Of a stretch of 19,991 nt of DNA, positions 1 to 6,525 are shown piece by piece; the first letter of the stretch is position 1, and every line of letters starts with the position of its first letter. The stretch is taken from contig JADFLK010000005.1 of assembly GCA_022564455.1 (NCBI GenBank), positions 1 to 19,991 on the forward strand. The letters are read 5' to 3'. This stretch comes from Bacteroidota bacterium (GTDB lineage Bacteria > Bacteroidota > Rhodothermia > Rhodothermales > Rubricoccaceae). A program made the translations under genes and the position numbers. Below the pieces are notes generated by a model. It was not told where the DNA came from. It saw only the letters and a program-made list of their open reading frames with translations, and ran no database searches.

Positions 1-204
1 GAAACGCTCGCAGACCGGCTGGGGGAGTTCATCGAGTTGAACCGGGACGCTGTTGTTGCAGGAATGCCGGAAGGCACGGCGATGCGTATTGAGAACGGTC
101 GTATTGCATGGCTCGGATCGAAAGCGCTGCGAATATTCCGCTATGCCGAGGAGCCGCAGGATCTGCCCTTGGATGCGGATCTGGGATGGTTGTTGGGGGC
201 GTGA
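1..204 (+). CDS. pepE: Peptidase E-like (S51 family) protein, C-terminal fragment
   Basis: Reading frame 1 is open from the window edge to TGA at 202-204, giving the last 67 residues of a protein whose start lies outside the window. The fragment has the layout of the C-terminus of dipeptidase E (E. coli PepE): an ETLADRLGEFIEL helix, then VVAGMPEGTAMRIENGR, then a WLGSKALRIFRYAEEP strand-turn block and a PL tail. These match PepE's ETREQRIREL, GLPEG and LGG...F..GEE..PL blocks. The family are cytoplasmic serine peptidases that cleave Asp-X dipeptides. The catalytic Ser and His lie upstream and cannot be checked here. The stop codon lies inside the first copy of a 27-bp repeat (197-223), so the natural C-terminus may have been altered by the repeat. 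A related class-I glutamine-amidotransferase-like or cyanophycinase-type S51 member is the main alternative. Confidence 0.7.
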   Translation, partial: ETLADRLGEFIELNRDAVVAGMPEGTAMRIENGRIAWLGSKALRIFRYAEEPQDLPLDADLGWLLGA

Positions 205-268
205 TTTATCAGGCCCCTACGTGATTCCTGGCTGGTTGATTGGGCGTGATTTATCAGGCCCCTACGTG
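197..268. repeat. Two 27-bp direct repeats of a GTAGGGGC hairpin family
   Basis: Two perfect 27-bp copies lie at 197-223 and 242-268, separated by 18 bp (45-bp period). Each holds an imperfect hairpin, GGGCGTGA-TTTA-TCAGGCCC, with one mismatch in the 8-bp stem, followed by CTACGTG. On the minus strand each copy reads GTAGGGGCCTGATAAATCA. The first copy contains the TGA stop of the upstream peptidase gene. The second contains the TAG stop (262-264) of the convergent unknown gene. Other GTAGGG-headed palindromes occur at 818-853, 6436-6511 and 7679-7702. The repeat is directly seen; its REP-like mobility is inferred. Confidence 0.85.
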
Positions 269-807
269 TTGTTCGATCGTTGCGTAAACGCCAGCACCAG
301 CCTCACATGCGTGGCGAGAAGATCGACCAGGCCAAGATCGGCGAGGCGCTTGTCGGGCAACGTAGGCAGCTTCGGCGGCGAAATGCGGCCCATCCAGAGG
401 GGCAGCTTCTCGGCGAGCGCGTGCGGGCCAGGGAAGCGCCCGACCGGAAAATGCACGCCGTAGAACTCCGCCTTTCGGGCCATGCGGTCGTAGACGGCCT
501 GATCGACCTCCACGTCGCCTTCGGAGCCTTCGGCCACCATCCGGCCGCCAAGCAGATAATCATGGTAAAGGAACGGCAGCTCCAGCACCGCCTGCCCCGC
601 GGCCTCCATCGCTTCGGGCGCATCCTTCAGGCCAACCTCCACGGCCCGCGCCGTGACCACCGAAACGAGGACCAGCGTTTCCTCGGCAACCAACTCGGGA
701 TCTGCGTCATCCGTTAACGCAGGCAGAACCCCGCGCACCAGATCCTGCGTGGCGCTGAGTACCGCTGAGGATGCGAAGGCTACGATTCTGGTTGAAGATG
801 ATAGCAT
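262..807 (-). CDS. Hypothetical protein, about 181 residues
   Basis: I do not recognise this protein. It is an alanine-, leucine- and acid-rich soluble-looking polypeptide without a signal peptide or membrane segment. An N-terminal helical half (about residues 5-75) contains VAEETLVLVSVVTARAVEVG. The second half contains FLYHDYLLGGRMVAEG and a proline-rich segment, PLWMGRISPPKLPTLPDKR, before a final helix. I chose the ATG at 805-807. An in-frame ATG at 826-828 would add seven residues, but it lies inside the palindrome 818-853, so those residues may be repeat-derived. Neither start has a Shine-Dalgarno sequence. The stop TAG (262-264) is supplied by the downstream repeat copy at 242-268, so both ends of the gene touch repeats. 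It lies downstream of floA on the same strand, with only the palindrome between them. Confidence 0.7.
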   Translation of the reverse strand: MLSSSTRIVAFASSAVLSATQDLVRGVLPALTDDADPELVAEETLVLVSVVTARAVEVGLKDAPEAMEAAGQAVLELPFLYHDYLLGGRMVAEGSEGDVEVDQAVYDRMARKAEFYGVHFPVGRFPGPHALAEKLPLWMGRISPPKLPTLPDKRLADLGLVDLLATHVRLVLAFTQRSNNT

Positions 808-817
808 CGTAAAATGG

Positions 818-853
818 GTAGGGGCCATCCCGATAGCTCAGGATCGCCCCTAC
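818..853. repeat. GTAGGGGC/GCCCCTAC palindromic element
   Basis: GTAGGGGC at 818-825 is mirrored by GCCCCTAC at 846-853. Inside, ATCC (827-830) pairs with GGAT (841-844) after a single C-C mismatch, so the 36-bp element folds as a 12-bp stem with one mismatch and a 10-nt loop. It lies between floA and the downstream unknown gene and overlaps the most upstream possible start of that gene. It may act as a transcription attenuator or as a mobile REP-like unit. It shares its outer GTAGGGGC arm with the repeats at 197-268. Confidence 0.8.
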
Positions 854-873
854 AACGGACACATCTGATTTGC

Positions 874-1845
874 CTACGGTTCTTCCGGGTCTGGCGGCTC
901 ATCGCCCCCAATGGATTCGCGCATGTGCGTATCGGCCTCGATGTTTCGGAGGTTGTAGTAGTCCATCACGCCCAGGCGGCCGCTTCTCAAGGCGTCGGCC
1001 ATGGCCTTCGGCACTTCCGCCTCAGCTTCCACGAGGTTGGCGCGTTGTTCCTGCTCGGCCGCGACCGCGGCCGCGCGGCGCTCTTCCGCCTTCGCTTGTG
1101 CAACGCGGAGATCGGCTTCGGCCTGATCGGTCTGGAGCTTGGCGCCGATGTTCTCGCCCACGTCCACGTCGGCGATGTCGATGGAGAGGATATCGAAGGC
1201 CGTACCGCTGTCGAGGCCCTTCCCCAATACGGTTTTAGAAATGAGGTCGGGATTCTCAAGCACCTCGGCGTGGGTTTCCGCCGAGCCGATGGTGGATACA
1301 ATGCCTTCGCCGACACGGGCGATGATCGTCTCCTCCCCGGCCCCGCCGACGAGCCGTTCGATGTTGGCGCGAACCGTAACGCGGGCGATGGCACGCACCT
1401 GAATACCGTCCTTGGCGATGGCCGAAATCGGGGGTGTGGTGATGACCTTCGGGTTCACCGACACCTGAACGGCCTCGAACACATCGCGGCCGGCCAGGTC
1501 GATGGCCGTGGCTCGAGCAAACCCGAGGGGGATGTTCGCCTTGTCGGCAGATATAAGCGCGTTCACCACCTGCTGGACGTGCCCACCAGCGAGGTAGTGA
1601 GCCTCCAACTCCGGTGCCGTCACAGCAATGCCCGCCTTGTGCGCGGTGATGAGCGGATGGACAATCTGGGCCGGCGGAACATTCCGCAGCCGCATCCCAA
1701 CGAGGTCGCGGAAGAGTTTCAACTCGACGCCGGAGAAAATCGCCGTGATCCAGAGGCGAACAGGGACGAAGTAGAGAATGACCAGAAGGAATAGAACAAT
1801 CCCGACGATCAAGATGAGGCTTACGCCACCGAGTATAGTTTCCAT
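874..1845 (-). CDS. floA: Flotillin-like protein FloA
   Basis: This 323-residue protein matches bacterial FloA (YqfA/UPF0365 type; B. subtilis FloA is of similar length). FloA is a membrane scaffold that forms detergent-resistant microdomains. One N-terminal hydrophobic segment (about residues 5-27, [20 protein letters not shown]) inserts in the inner membrane. An SPFH-type domain follows, with the family blocks [39 protein letters not shown] and [17 protein letters not shown]. Then comes an Ala/Glu/Arg-rich coiled coil (about 235-285) and a [21 protein letters not shown] block, all typical of FloA. The start is ATG at 1843-1845; its leader is pyrimidine-rich (CCCCTAACCCTC) with no SD. An NfeD-type partner, often next to flotillins, is not adjacent here. 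It follows moaC by 43 bp on the same strand and may be co-transcribed. Confidence 0.95.
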   Translation of the reverse strand: METILGGVSLILIVGIVLFLLVILYFVPVRLWITAIFSGVELKLFRDLVGMRLRNVPPAQIVHPLITAHKAGIAVTAPELEAHYLAGGHVQQVVNALISADKANIPLGFARATAIDLAGRDVFEAVQVSVNPKVITTPPISAIAKDGIQVRAIARVTVRANIERLVGGAGEETIIARVGEGIVSTIGSAETHAEVLENPDLISKTVLGKGLDSGTAFDILSIDIADVDVGENIGAKLQTDQAEADLRVAQAKAEERRAAAVAAEQEQRANLVEAEAEVPKAMADALRSGRLGVMDYYNLRNIEADTHMRESIGGDEPPDPEEP

Positions 1846-1888
1846 GAGGGTTAGGGGTTGAGGAAGGAGTTAATGGCCGGCTGCGAAA

Positions 1889-2383
1889 TCATTCCTTGCG
1901 AATGTAGTCACCGCTCTGGCCACCGGACTTGGCGAGCAGCCGCACATCGGTCACGGAGATGTCCTTGGAAACCGACTTGCACATGTCGTAAATGGTAAGC
2001 GCCGCAATGGAGACCGCCGTGAGGGCTTCCATCTCCACGCCCGTCGGGCCCTGCGTTTTTGCGATGGCTTTCACTTCTATCGCCGACATTTCGTCGTTCA
2101 ATTCAAAGTCGATCTCGACGTTCTGGAGCACGACATCGTGGCACAGCGGCACGAGGAGGCTGGTTCGCTTCGCGCCCATCACTCCGGCAATAGTGGCCAC
2201 GGTCAACACGTCGCCTTTCTGAATTCGGTTTTCCTTGACGAGGTTGAACGCCTCTTCGCCCAGCACCACACGCCCTGCCGCCACTGCTGTGCGGGTCGTC
2301 GAAGGCTTGGGGCTGACGTCCACCATCTGAGCGCGTCCGTGCTCGTCAATGTGCGTCAGGGTTGGGGCTTCGAGATCAGTCAT
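1889..2383 (-). CDS. moaC: Cyclic pyranopterin monophosphate synthase MoaC
   Basis: This 164-residue protein has the expected length and signatures of MoaC. They are MVDVS near residue 20, the GAKRTSLLVPLCHD block, GVEMEALTAVSIAALTIYDMCK and KSGGQSGDY near the C-terminus. MoaC converts 3',8-cyclo-7,8-dihydro-GTP, made by MoaA, to cyclic pyranopterin monophosphate, the first stable molybdenum-cofactor intermediate, in the cytoplasm. The conserved acid, histidine and lysine residues of the active-site blocks are present. The start ATG at 2381-2383 has a C-rich leader (GTTCCCCCAATCC) and no SD. moaA lies upstream on the same strand, but the pair is separated by a plus-strand four-helix-bundle gene and its flanking 7-bp repeats, as if that block had landed between two originally adjacent moa genes. 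Confidence 0.96.
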   Translation of the reverse strand: MTDLEAPTLTHIDEHGRAQMVDVSPKPSTTRTAVAAGRVVLGEEAFNLVKENRIQKGDVLTVATIAGVMGAKRTSLLVPLCHDVVLQNVEIDFELNDEMSAIEVKAIAKTQGPTGVEMEALTAVSIAALTIYDMCKSVSKDISVTDVRLLAKSGGQSGDYIRKE

Positions 2384-2391
2384 CGCGGAAG

Positions 2392-2475
2392 GATTGGGGG
2401 AACGGGGCTTGAAGATACGAGGGCTATGGGTTGAGGGCTATGGGCCGTGGGCTATGGGCAGCGAGTTCATGACTA
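2392..2475 (+). repeat. Degenerate 7-bp tandem repeat array, left arm
   Basis: From about 2392 the plus strand runs as G-rich units in 7-bp phase. The clearest core is 2419-2460, where GAGGGCT, ATGGGTT, GAGGGCT, ATGGGCC, GTGGGCT and ATGGGCA follow without a gap (also a 14-bp period repeated three times). Weaker units continue on both sides. The consensus, about RNRGGYT, is the same as that read on the minus strand of the array at 2891-2974. The two arrays are therefore inverted copies flanking the four-helix-bundle gene. The array lies in the leader of moaC on one side and of that gene on the other. Confidence 0.8.
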
Positions 2476-2543
2476 CAAGACATAAGTCACATTGTTACCA
2501 CGTGTACACTACTATTGGCCCCTCACTCACACATACCAGAACC

Positions 2544-2906
2544 ATGCAGAACTACAAGAACCTCCGCGTCTGGGAAGACGCCCACGCACTCGTTCTTGAG
2601 ATTTACAACGCGACACGCTCGTTTCCCAATGACGAACGGTATGGTCTTACAAGCCAGATACGCAGAGCGGCAGTTTCTATTTCTTCCAACATCGCAGAGG
2701 GAACCGGCAGGGGCAGTGACGCAGACTTTGCGCGATTCGTCCAATTTGCCGTTGGCTCGATAAGCGAGGTTGACTATCAGCTCTTGCTTGCTCGTGACCT
2801 CAACTATGTCTCTGCTGAGGCTTACGCGGCGCTCAATGATCAGCTTGAGATCGTCCGACGAATGACCATCGCGTTGCTCAAGAAACTCAGAGCCCGAAGC
2901 TCGTAG
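2544..2906 (+). CDS. Four-helix-bundle protein (S23 / 23S rRNA intervening-sequence family)
   Basis: This 120-residue protein starts at ATG 2544-2546 (MQNYKNLRVWEDA). It shows the typical blocks of the four-helix-bundle family TIGR02436/PF05635: YKNLRVWEDAHALVLEIY, then ...TRSFPNDERYGLTSQIRRA, then AVSISSNIAEGTGRG, then FVQFAVGSISEVDYQLLLARDL and a final helix. Members were first noted as ORFs in intervening sequences of 23S rRNA. The bundle is related to the Avd accessory protein of diversity-generating retroelements, but no reverse transcriptase is present here. The biochemical role is unknown. The last residues (RARSS) and the TAG stop are encoded by the right-hand 7-bp repeat array. The gene is opposite in orientation to moaA and moaC on either side. 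A possible Bacteroidota-type -7 box (TACTATTG, 2510-2517) lies upstream, but the spacing to the nearest TTG is short. Confidence 0.9.
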   Translation: MQNYKNLRVWEDAHALVLEIYNATRSFPNDERYGLTSQIRRAAVSISSNIAEGTGRGSDADFARFVQFAVGSISEVDYQLLLARDLNYVSAEAYAALNDQLEIVRRMTIALLKKLRARSS

Positions 2907-2974
2907 CTCATGGCCTGAAACTGAGAGCCCGAAGCTCAAAGCCCAAAGCTCGTAGCCTACAGCCCATACTCTAC
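2891..2974 (-). repeat. Degenerate 7-bp tandem repeat array, right arm
   Basis: Twelve consecutive 7-bp units fill 2891-2974 exactly. On the plus strand they begin AGCCCGA, AGCTCGT, AGCTCAT; later units are AGCCCGA, AGCTCAA, AGCCCAA, AGCTCGT, AGCCTAC and AGCCCAT. On the minus strand they read ATGGGCT, ACGAGCT, TTGGGCT and so on, which is the consensus of the left arm at 2392-2475. The first units encode the end and stop of the four-helix-bundle gene. The last unit contains the TAG stop of moaA (2971-2973), directly after its conserved Gly-Gly end. The whole of the moaA-side intergenic region is therefore repeat. Confidence 0.85.
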
Positions 2975-3987
2975 CCACCGATTAGAATCATTGGCCGGTT
3001 TGGAGTGCGGGCCAGTACATCCATTCCTGCATGGGCAGCCTTCTTGCCATTCACCGCTACACCAATCACTCCCCTCAGTTCGTCGTCATCGGCGCCGTTG
3101 CGCATCAGATCGCGGAGGCTCACCTCCTTGGGCCCGAAGAGGCAGACTTTGAAGCTGCCGTCGGCGGTGATACGAAGCCGGTTGCATCCTGCACAAAACG
3201 GCACGGTCATGCTGGCAATGAATCCCACGGAACCTGCAAAGCCTGGGACACGGAACGTGGTCGCCGTGTCTTCCGGCTGTCCGGGAAGGGCATCCAACGG
3301 CCCGAACTTATCCTCCACACGCTCGCGCATTTCGGCGAGCGGAACGAGTGCGGCATCCGCCCAACCATTGCCGTCGAACGGCATGTACTCGATGAAGCGC
3401 ACCTCGATTGGCGTGTCCCGGGTCCACGCTACGAAGTCGGTCAGTTCATCGTCGTTGACGTCCCGCATTACCACAGCGTTGATTTTCAGCAGGAGTGGGC
3501 CTGTTCCGAAACCTGATGCGAGCGCTGCGTCGATGGCGCTACGGACGACTTCGAACCCACCCCTGCGCGTGATCGATTTGAAGCGTTCGGGCTGCAGGGT
3601 GTCCAGCGAGATATTGAGGTGCGCGAGTCCGGCCGCCTTCAACGCAGGAAGCCGATCTTCGAGAAGGATTGCGTTTGTCGTGAGGGCCAGATCCTGAAGC
3701 CCCTCCATGCGCCCGATTCGCTCGAAAATTTCGACAGCGTCCTTTCTCACCAACGGCTCGCCGCCCGTGAGCCTGATCTTGGTGACGCCTTCCGCCAGAA
3801 ATAGCCGGACCAGCCGCTCGATTTCATCTGCCGTGAGTTGCGCAGTCTTGGGCTTGAGTGGGACGCCCTCCGCCGGCATGCAATACGTGCAGCGAAGGTT
3901 GCAGCGTTCCGTCAGGCCAATCCGCAGGTAGGTGTGCCGTCGGCCAAAACGATCTGTGAGGAGGCTTCTCGTTTTCATTCTACTCAT
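2971..3987 (-). CDS. moaA: GTP 3',8-cyclase MoaA (radical SAM)
   Basis: This 338-residue radical-SAM enzyme converts GTP to 3',8-cyclo-7,8-dihydro-GTP, the first step of molybdenum-cofactor synthesis. The N-terminal SAM cluster motif is CNLRCTYC (C29, C33, C36). KIRLTGGEPLVRKD binds SAM, and LNISLDTL follows. A second 4Fe-4S site near the C-terminus is CAGC followed after 13 residues by C (SFKVC). The protein ends in the conserved Gly-Gly, immediately before the stop. I chose ATG 3985-3987 because it overlaps by four bases (ATGA) the stop of the upstream microprotein, a typical translational-coupling arrangement; a second ATG lies three codons on (3976-3978). A longer TTG-initiated frame reaching 4104 is an artefact of overlapping that microprotein. 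moaC is downstream, beyond the inserted repeat block. Confidence 0.95.
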   Translation of the reverse strand: MSRMKTRSLLTDRFGRRHTYLRIGLTERCNLRCTYCMPAEGVPLKPKTAQLTADEIERLVRLFLAEGVTKIRLTGGEPLVRKDAVEIFERIGRMEGLQDLALTTNAILLEDRLPALKAAGLAHLNISLDTLQPERFKSITRRGGFEVVRSAIDAALASGFGTGPLLLKINAVVMRDVNDDELTDFVAWTRDTPIEVRFIEYMPFDGNGWADAALVPLAEMRERVEDKFGPLDALPGQPEDTATTFRVPGFAGSVGFIASMTVPFCAGCNRLRITADGSFKVCLFGPKEVSLRDLMRNGADDDELRGVIGVAVNGKKAAHAGMDVLARTPNRPMILIGG

Positions 3988-4094
3988 CGGTCGAGGAAGC
4001 GCTTTACCCAATGCCAGGCCGCAGCAACGGCCAAGCCGAAGCCGAGGCCTCCCACGAACATCGTGATGAACCAGCCGGGTAATCCAATTTCCAT
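3984..4094 (-). CDS. 36-residue single-span membrane microprotein, overlaps moaA
   Basis: The reading frame starts at ATG 4092-4094 and ends at TGA 3984-3986. The product begins MEIGLPGWFITMFVGG, continues with a glycine/alanine-rich hydrophobic stretch (LGFGLAVAAAWHW) and ends with a basic tail, VKRFLDR. This is the classic layout of a single transmembrane helix with a positive cytoplasmic end. The TGA overlaps the moaA ATG (ATGA), and the gap to the preceding amidohydrolase is only 56 bp, so it fits an operon. A weak purine run (GGAAG) precedes the start. I know of no named family. Evidence for coding is the membrane-protein-like composition plus the exact start-stop overlap; it could still be a chance frame. 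Confidence 0.6.
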   Translation of the reverse strand: MEIGLPGWFITMFVGGLGFGLAVAAAWHWVKRFLDR

Positions 4095-4130
4095 GGTCTT
4101 CCAACGCCGAACAGTGAATACGGTTTGCCC

Positions 4131-4155
4131 CCGCGTCTATTTAACCGCGTCTATT
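4131..4155. repeat. 11-bp direct duplication at a gene end
   Basis: CCGCGTCTATT occurs at 4131-4141 and again at 4145-4155, a 14-bp period. The second copy carries the TAG stop of the amidohydrolase on the minus strand (4151-4153), and the first carries another TAG further downstream. It looks like a small slippage duplication just after the gene. Confidence 0.6.
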
Positions 4156-5863
4156 CGAAGGTGTAAATCAGTTCACCACCGAGGTACGTCGCTTCGACAT
4201 GCGTATCCAGAATAGCCCGAGCGGGCACGGTCATGATGTCTTTGGAGAGGATCACAAAGTCGGCCCACTTGCCTACTTCCAGGCTGCCTACTTCATCCTC
4301 CATAAAGCTTGCGTACGCCGCTTCGATCGTGAAGCCCCGCAGCGCTTCCTCGCGTGAAAGACGCTGATCGGGATACCAGCCATTGAGCGGGTTTCCATCC
4401 GCGTCCTGCCGGGTGATGGCCGCGTAGAAGCCGAGCAGCGGGCTGACGCGCTCCACGGGAAAGTCGGAGCCCAACGGAAGACGAACGCCTGCGTCGAGGA
4501 AGCGCCGCCATGCGTAGGCGCCTCGGATGCGACCCGATCCTACGCGGTCTTCAGCCCACGGCATATCGCTGGTGGCATGTGTCGGCTGGACGGATGCAAT
4601 CACACCAAGCTGTGCAAAGCGCGGGATGTCATTGAGCGCCACAACCTGCGCGTGTTCGATCCGATGGCGGCCGGGGCCACCTCCTGTTGCCTGAATAGCT
4701 ACCTCGTAGGCATCCAACACGGCACGATTTGCGGCATCACCGATGGCGTGCGTATTCACCTGCAGGCCGCACTGCATGGCCTTCCGCACCATCGATTCGA
4801 ACATCGCCGGCTCATACTGGAAGAGACCCCGGTTGCCGGGATCATCTACGTAGTCAACCAACAGCGCAGCACCTCGGCTTCCGAGGGCGCCGTCTCCGTA
4901 GAGTTTAAGGGACCGCACCCAGAGACGATCTCCCTCACCTTCAATGATGCCCTCCACACAGATCATCTCAAACAATGCACCCACGCCGCCGATCATCGCG
5001 TAGTTGCGAATGTTGAAGCGCCCTTCCGCAATAAACCGGCGGTAGACGGCGAGTGTGTCCATGCCGATACCTGCCTCGTGTACGCCTGTCAGGCCGTACT
5101 TCGCCGTCTCTTGCAGGGCTCTTGTAAGCGCCTCTTCCAACTCAGCATCTGTCGCTTGAGGCAGCACACTGTTGATCAATTCCTCTGCCGCATCCACAAA
5201 AACACCTGAAGGGTACCCCTGCTCGTCCACCAGAGTCACCCCGCCGTCCGGCGACGCAGACGCGAGCGAATCCGGGTTGATGCCGGCTGCACGCATAGCC
5301 GCCGAGTTCGCCCATCCGGCGTGTCCATCCACACGGCTTATCCAGACCGGGCGATGGGGGAACGCGCTATCCAGATCGTGCCGCGTCGGGAAAGCTCCGT
5401 CCCCTCCCCAGTCATTCTGATCCCAACCACGGCCGGTCAGCCAGCCCTCCTCGGGCAGCGTGGACTGAAATGCGAGGAGGCGCTCAACGACATCTTCTAT
5501 CGAGGTGGTGCCCACCAGATCCACACGTAAAAGACTCTGCCCCATCCCCATAAGGTGTGCGTGCGCGTCAATCAGGCCCGGCACTACGGTGAGGCCCGTT
5601 GCGTCCAGCCGCTCCCAGCCCGGATAGGCTGAGAGGACATCCTCCTCGCTTCCCAAGGCCACCACGCGCCCCGAGTCAACGGCCATGGCTTCTACACGCG
5701 GCTGCGCATCGTTTACCGTGTAGATGCGGGCGTTGTGAAGGACGAACGGAGCGTGTTGCGCAGACGCTGTCATTGAGAGGAGAACAAAGGCGAACAGAAA
5801 AAGGCGCACTGTTTTGAACGGATGAGAGGATGGGGTTTGAGAGAGTGAGAGAAAAAAACACAT
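4151..5863 (-). CDS. Secreted amidohydrolase, YtcJ-like (Amidohydro_3)
   Basis: This protein of about 570 residues belongs to the metal-dependent amidohydrolase superfamily, YtcJ/amidohydro_3 branch. An N-terminal beta-strand domain (IYTVNDAQPRVEAMAVDSGR) leads into VPGLIDAHAHLMGMG, the HxH metal motif (H101, H103). Further family blocks are WISRVDGHAGWANSAAM, SLKLYGDGALGSRGA, LQVNTHAIGDAANRAVLDA, RHRIEHAQ and LPLGSDFPVERVSPL. The C-terminus ends with the usual GSLEVGKWADFVIL. The substrate is unknown. A signal peptide is present (VRLFLFAFVLLSMTASA, then QHAP), so export is likely. I chose ATG 5861-5863. A GTG at 5807-5809 would give a shorter and more typical signal peptide, and an upstream ATG at 5899 preceded by a purine run is also in frame. 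It lies downstream of dtd and upstream of the microprotein-moaA pair on the same strand. Confidence 0.9.
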   Translation of the reverse strand: MCFFLSLSQTPSSHPFKTVRLFLFAFVLLSMTASAQHAPFVLHNARIYTVNDAQPRVEAMAVDSGRVVALGSEEDVLSAYPGWERLDATGLTVVPGLIDAHAHLMGMGQSLLRVDLVGTTSIEDVVERLLAFQSTLPEEGWLTGRGWDQNDWGGDGAFPTRHDLDSAFPHRPVWISRVDGHAGWANSAAMRAAGINPDSLASASPDGGVTLVDEQGYPSGVFVDAAEELINSVLPQATDAELEEALTRALQETAKYGLTGVHEAGIGMDTLAVYRRFIAEGRFNIRNYAMIGGVGALFEMICVEGIIEGEGDRLWVRSLKLYGDGALGSRGAALLVDYVDDPGNRGLFQYEPAMFESMVRKAMQCGLQVNTHAIGDAANRAVLDAYEVAIQATGGGPGRHRIEHAQVVALNDIPRFAQLGVIASVQPTHATSDMPWAEDRVGSGRIRGAYAWRRFLDAGVRLPLGSDFPVERVSPLLGFYAAITRQDADGNPLNGWYPDQRLSREEALRGFTIEAAYASFMEDEVGSLEVGKWADFVILSKDIMTVPARAILDTHVEATYLGGELIYTFE

Positions 5864-5933
5864 CAAACTACACGTGGCCACCGTCTTCGTGTCCTCCATT
5901 CTTCCTTCCCTCTTTTTTCCTCCTCTCACATTT

Positions 5934-5960
5934 GCGGCGCACTCGGCGAACACGCCCTAC
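5934..5960. repeat. Degenerate GTAGGG-headed element at the dtd stop
   Basis: On the minus strand this segment starts GTAGGGCGTGTTCGCC and ends in GCGCCGC. It resembles the GTAGGG elements elsewhere in the window, but its dyad is weak. The TAG of GTAGGG is the dtd stop codon (5957-5959). The low score reflects the imperfect palindrome; it may be coincidence. Confidence 0.3.
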
Positions 5961-6397
5961 CTCTCGATCCACAGCGTCACAGGGCCGTCGTTAACCAGGC
6001 GCACGTCCATCATGGCGCCAAATACACCCGTCGGAACCGGCTTGTTAAGGAGGCTGCTGAGCTGCTCAGTAAAGTATTTGTAGAGGGCCTCGGCTTTCTC
6101 GGGAGGCGCTGCCGCTACGTACGATGGCCGGTTTCCCTTGCGGGCGTCGCCGTAGAGGGTGAACTGCGAGACGACGAGGGCCTCGCCGTCCGTATCGAGT
6201 AGGGACCGGTTCATCCGCCCCTCCTCATCCCGAAACACACGTAGACGACTCACCTTACCCGCAACCCAGTCGGCCTTGGTCTCGGTGTCGTCCTGATGAA
6301 CCCCGAGCAAAACCAGCAGGCCGGCGCCGATTGCGGCAACGGTCTCGCCGTCTACGTCCACAGATGCTTCGCTGACGCGCTGGATGAGAGCGATCAT
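5957..6397 (-). CDS. dtd: D-aminoacyl-tRNA deacylase (DTD)
   Basis: This 146-residue protein matches DTD in length and sequence. It opens with [18 protein letters not shown] and carries the catalytic [17 protein letters not shown] block. It ends with the cross-subunit Gly-cisPro motif in [10 protein letters not shown], preceded by [12 protein letters not shown]. The homodimer hydrolyses D-amino acids from mischarged tRNAs in the cytoplasm. I chose ATG 6395-6397 because MIALIQRV is the family's N-terminus; a longer frame reaching 6502 runs through C-rich leader and repeat DNA. There is no SD; the leader is ATCCACCCATACCCACC. rdgB lies upstream on the same strand, separated by 128 bp that is almost entirely repeats. 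Confidence 0.95.
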   Translation of the reverse strand: MIALIQRVSEASVDVDGETVAAIGAGLLVLLGVHQDDTETKADWVAGKVSRLRVFRDEEGRMNRSLLDTDGEALVVSQFTLYGDARKGNRPSYVAAAPPEKAEALYKYFTEQLSSLLNKPVPTGVFGAMMDVRLVNDGPVTLWIER

Positions 6398-6402
6398 TTT
6401 GG

Positions 6403-6511
6403 TGGGTATGGGTGGATGGGAGTCTGAGGGTGAGGGTAGGGACAACTCGCCGAGGCGTCCACGAGAACACAACCAACCTACAGATGCGTAGGGACTCGGC
6501 ACGCCGTGTCC
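6403..6511. repeat. Clustered GTAGG elements with a short G-rich 7-bp run
   Basis: This is the rdgB-dtd spacer. 6403-6437 has a loose G-rich 7-bp rhythm (TGGGTAT, GGGTGGA, TGGGAGT, CTGAGGG, TGAGGGT). From 6436 to 6481, GTAGGGAC is mirrored by CCTAC, with an inner CGCC-GA-GGCG hairpin. From 6488 to 6511, GTAGGGACTCGGC-AC-GCCGTGTCC forms a 9-bp stem with a single T-T mismatch. The last element is the reverse complement of the one at 7679-7702, with two base differences over 24 bp. CCTAC-agatgc-GTAGG marks the junction of the two elements. They may terminate rdgB transcription or be REP-like insertions. Confidence 0.7.
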
Positions 6512-6525
6512 GCCGGTGTAGATTG

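Noticed and set aside
280..717. Plus-strand frame opposite the unknown 181-residue gene
   Set aside because: Arg/His/Gln-rich composition is typical of an antisense frame. The minus-strand product has balanced, protein-like composition.
2891..2974. CRISPR array
   Set aside because: Units are 7 bp, contiguous, degenerate and without spacers, and no cas gene is in the window.
2392..2974. Diversity-generating retroelement suggested by the Avd-like four-helix protein
   Set aside because: There is no reverse transcriptase and no template/variable repeat pair with adenine-specific differences.
3988..4104. Longer MoaA starting at TTG 4104
   Set aside because: The extra residues are Arg-rich and lie out of frame over the membrane microprotein. 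The ATGA overlap marks the start at 3987.
6398..6502. N-terminal extension of DTD to 6502
   Set aside because: The family begins at MIALIQRV; the extension translates C-rich leader and GTAGG repeats.
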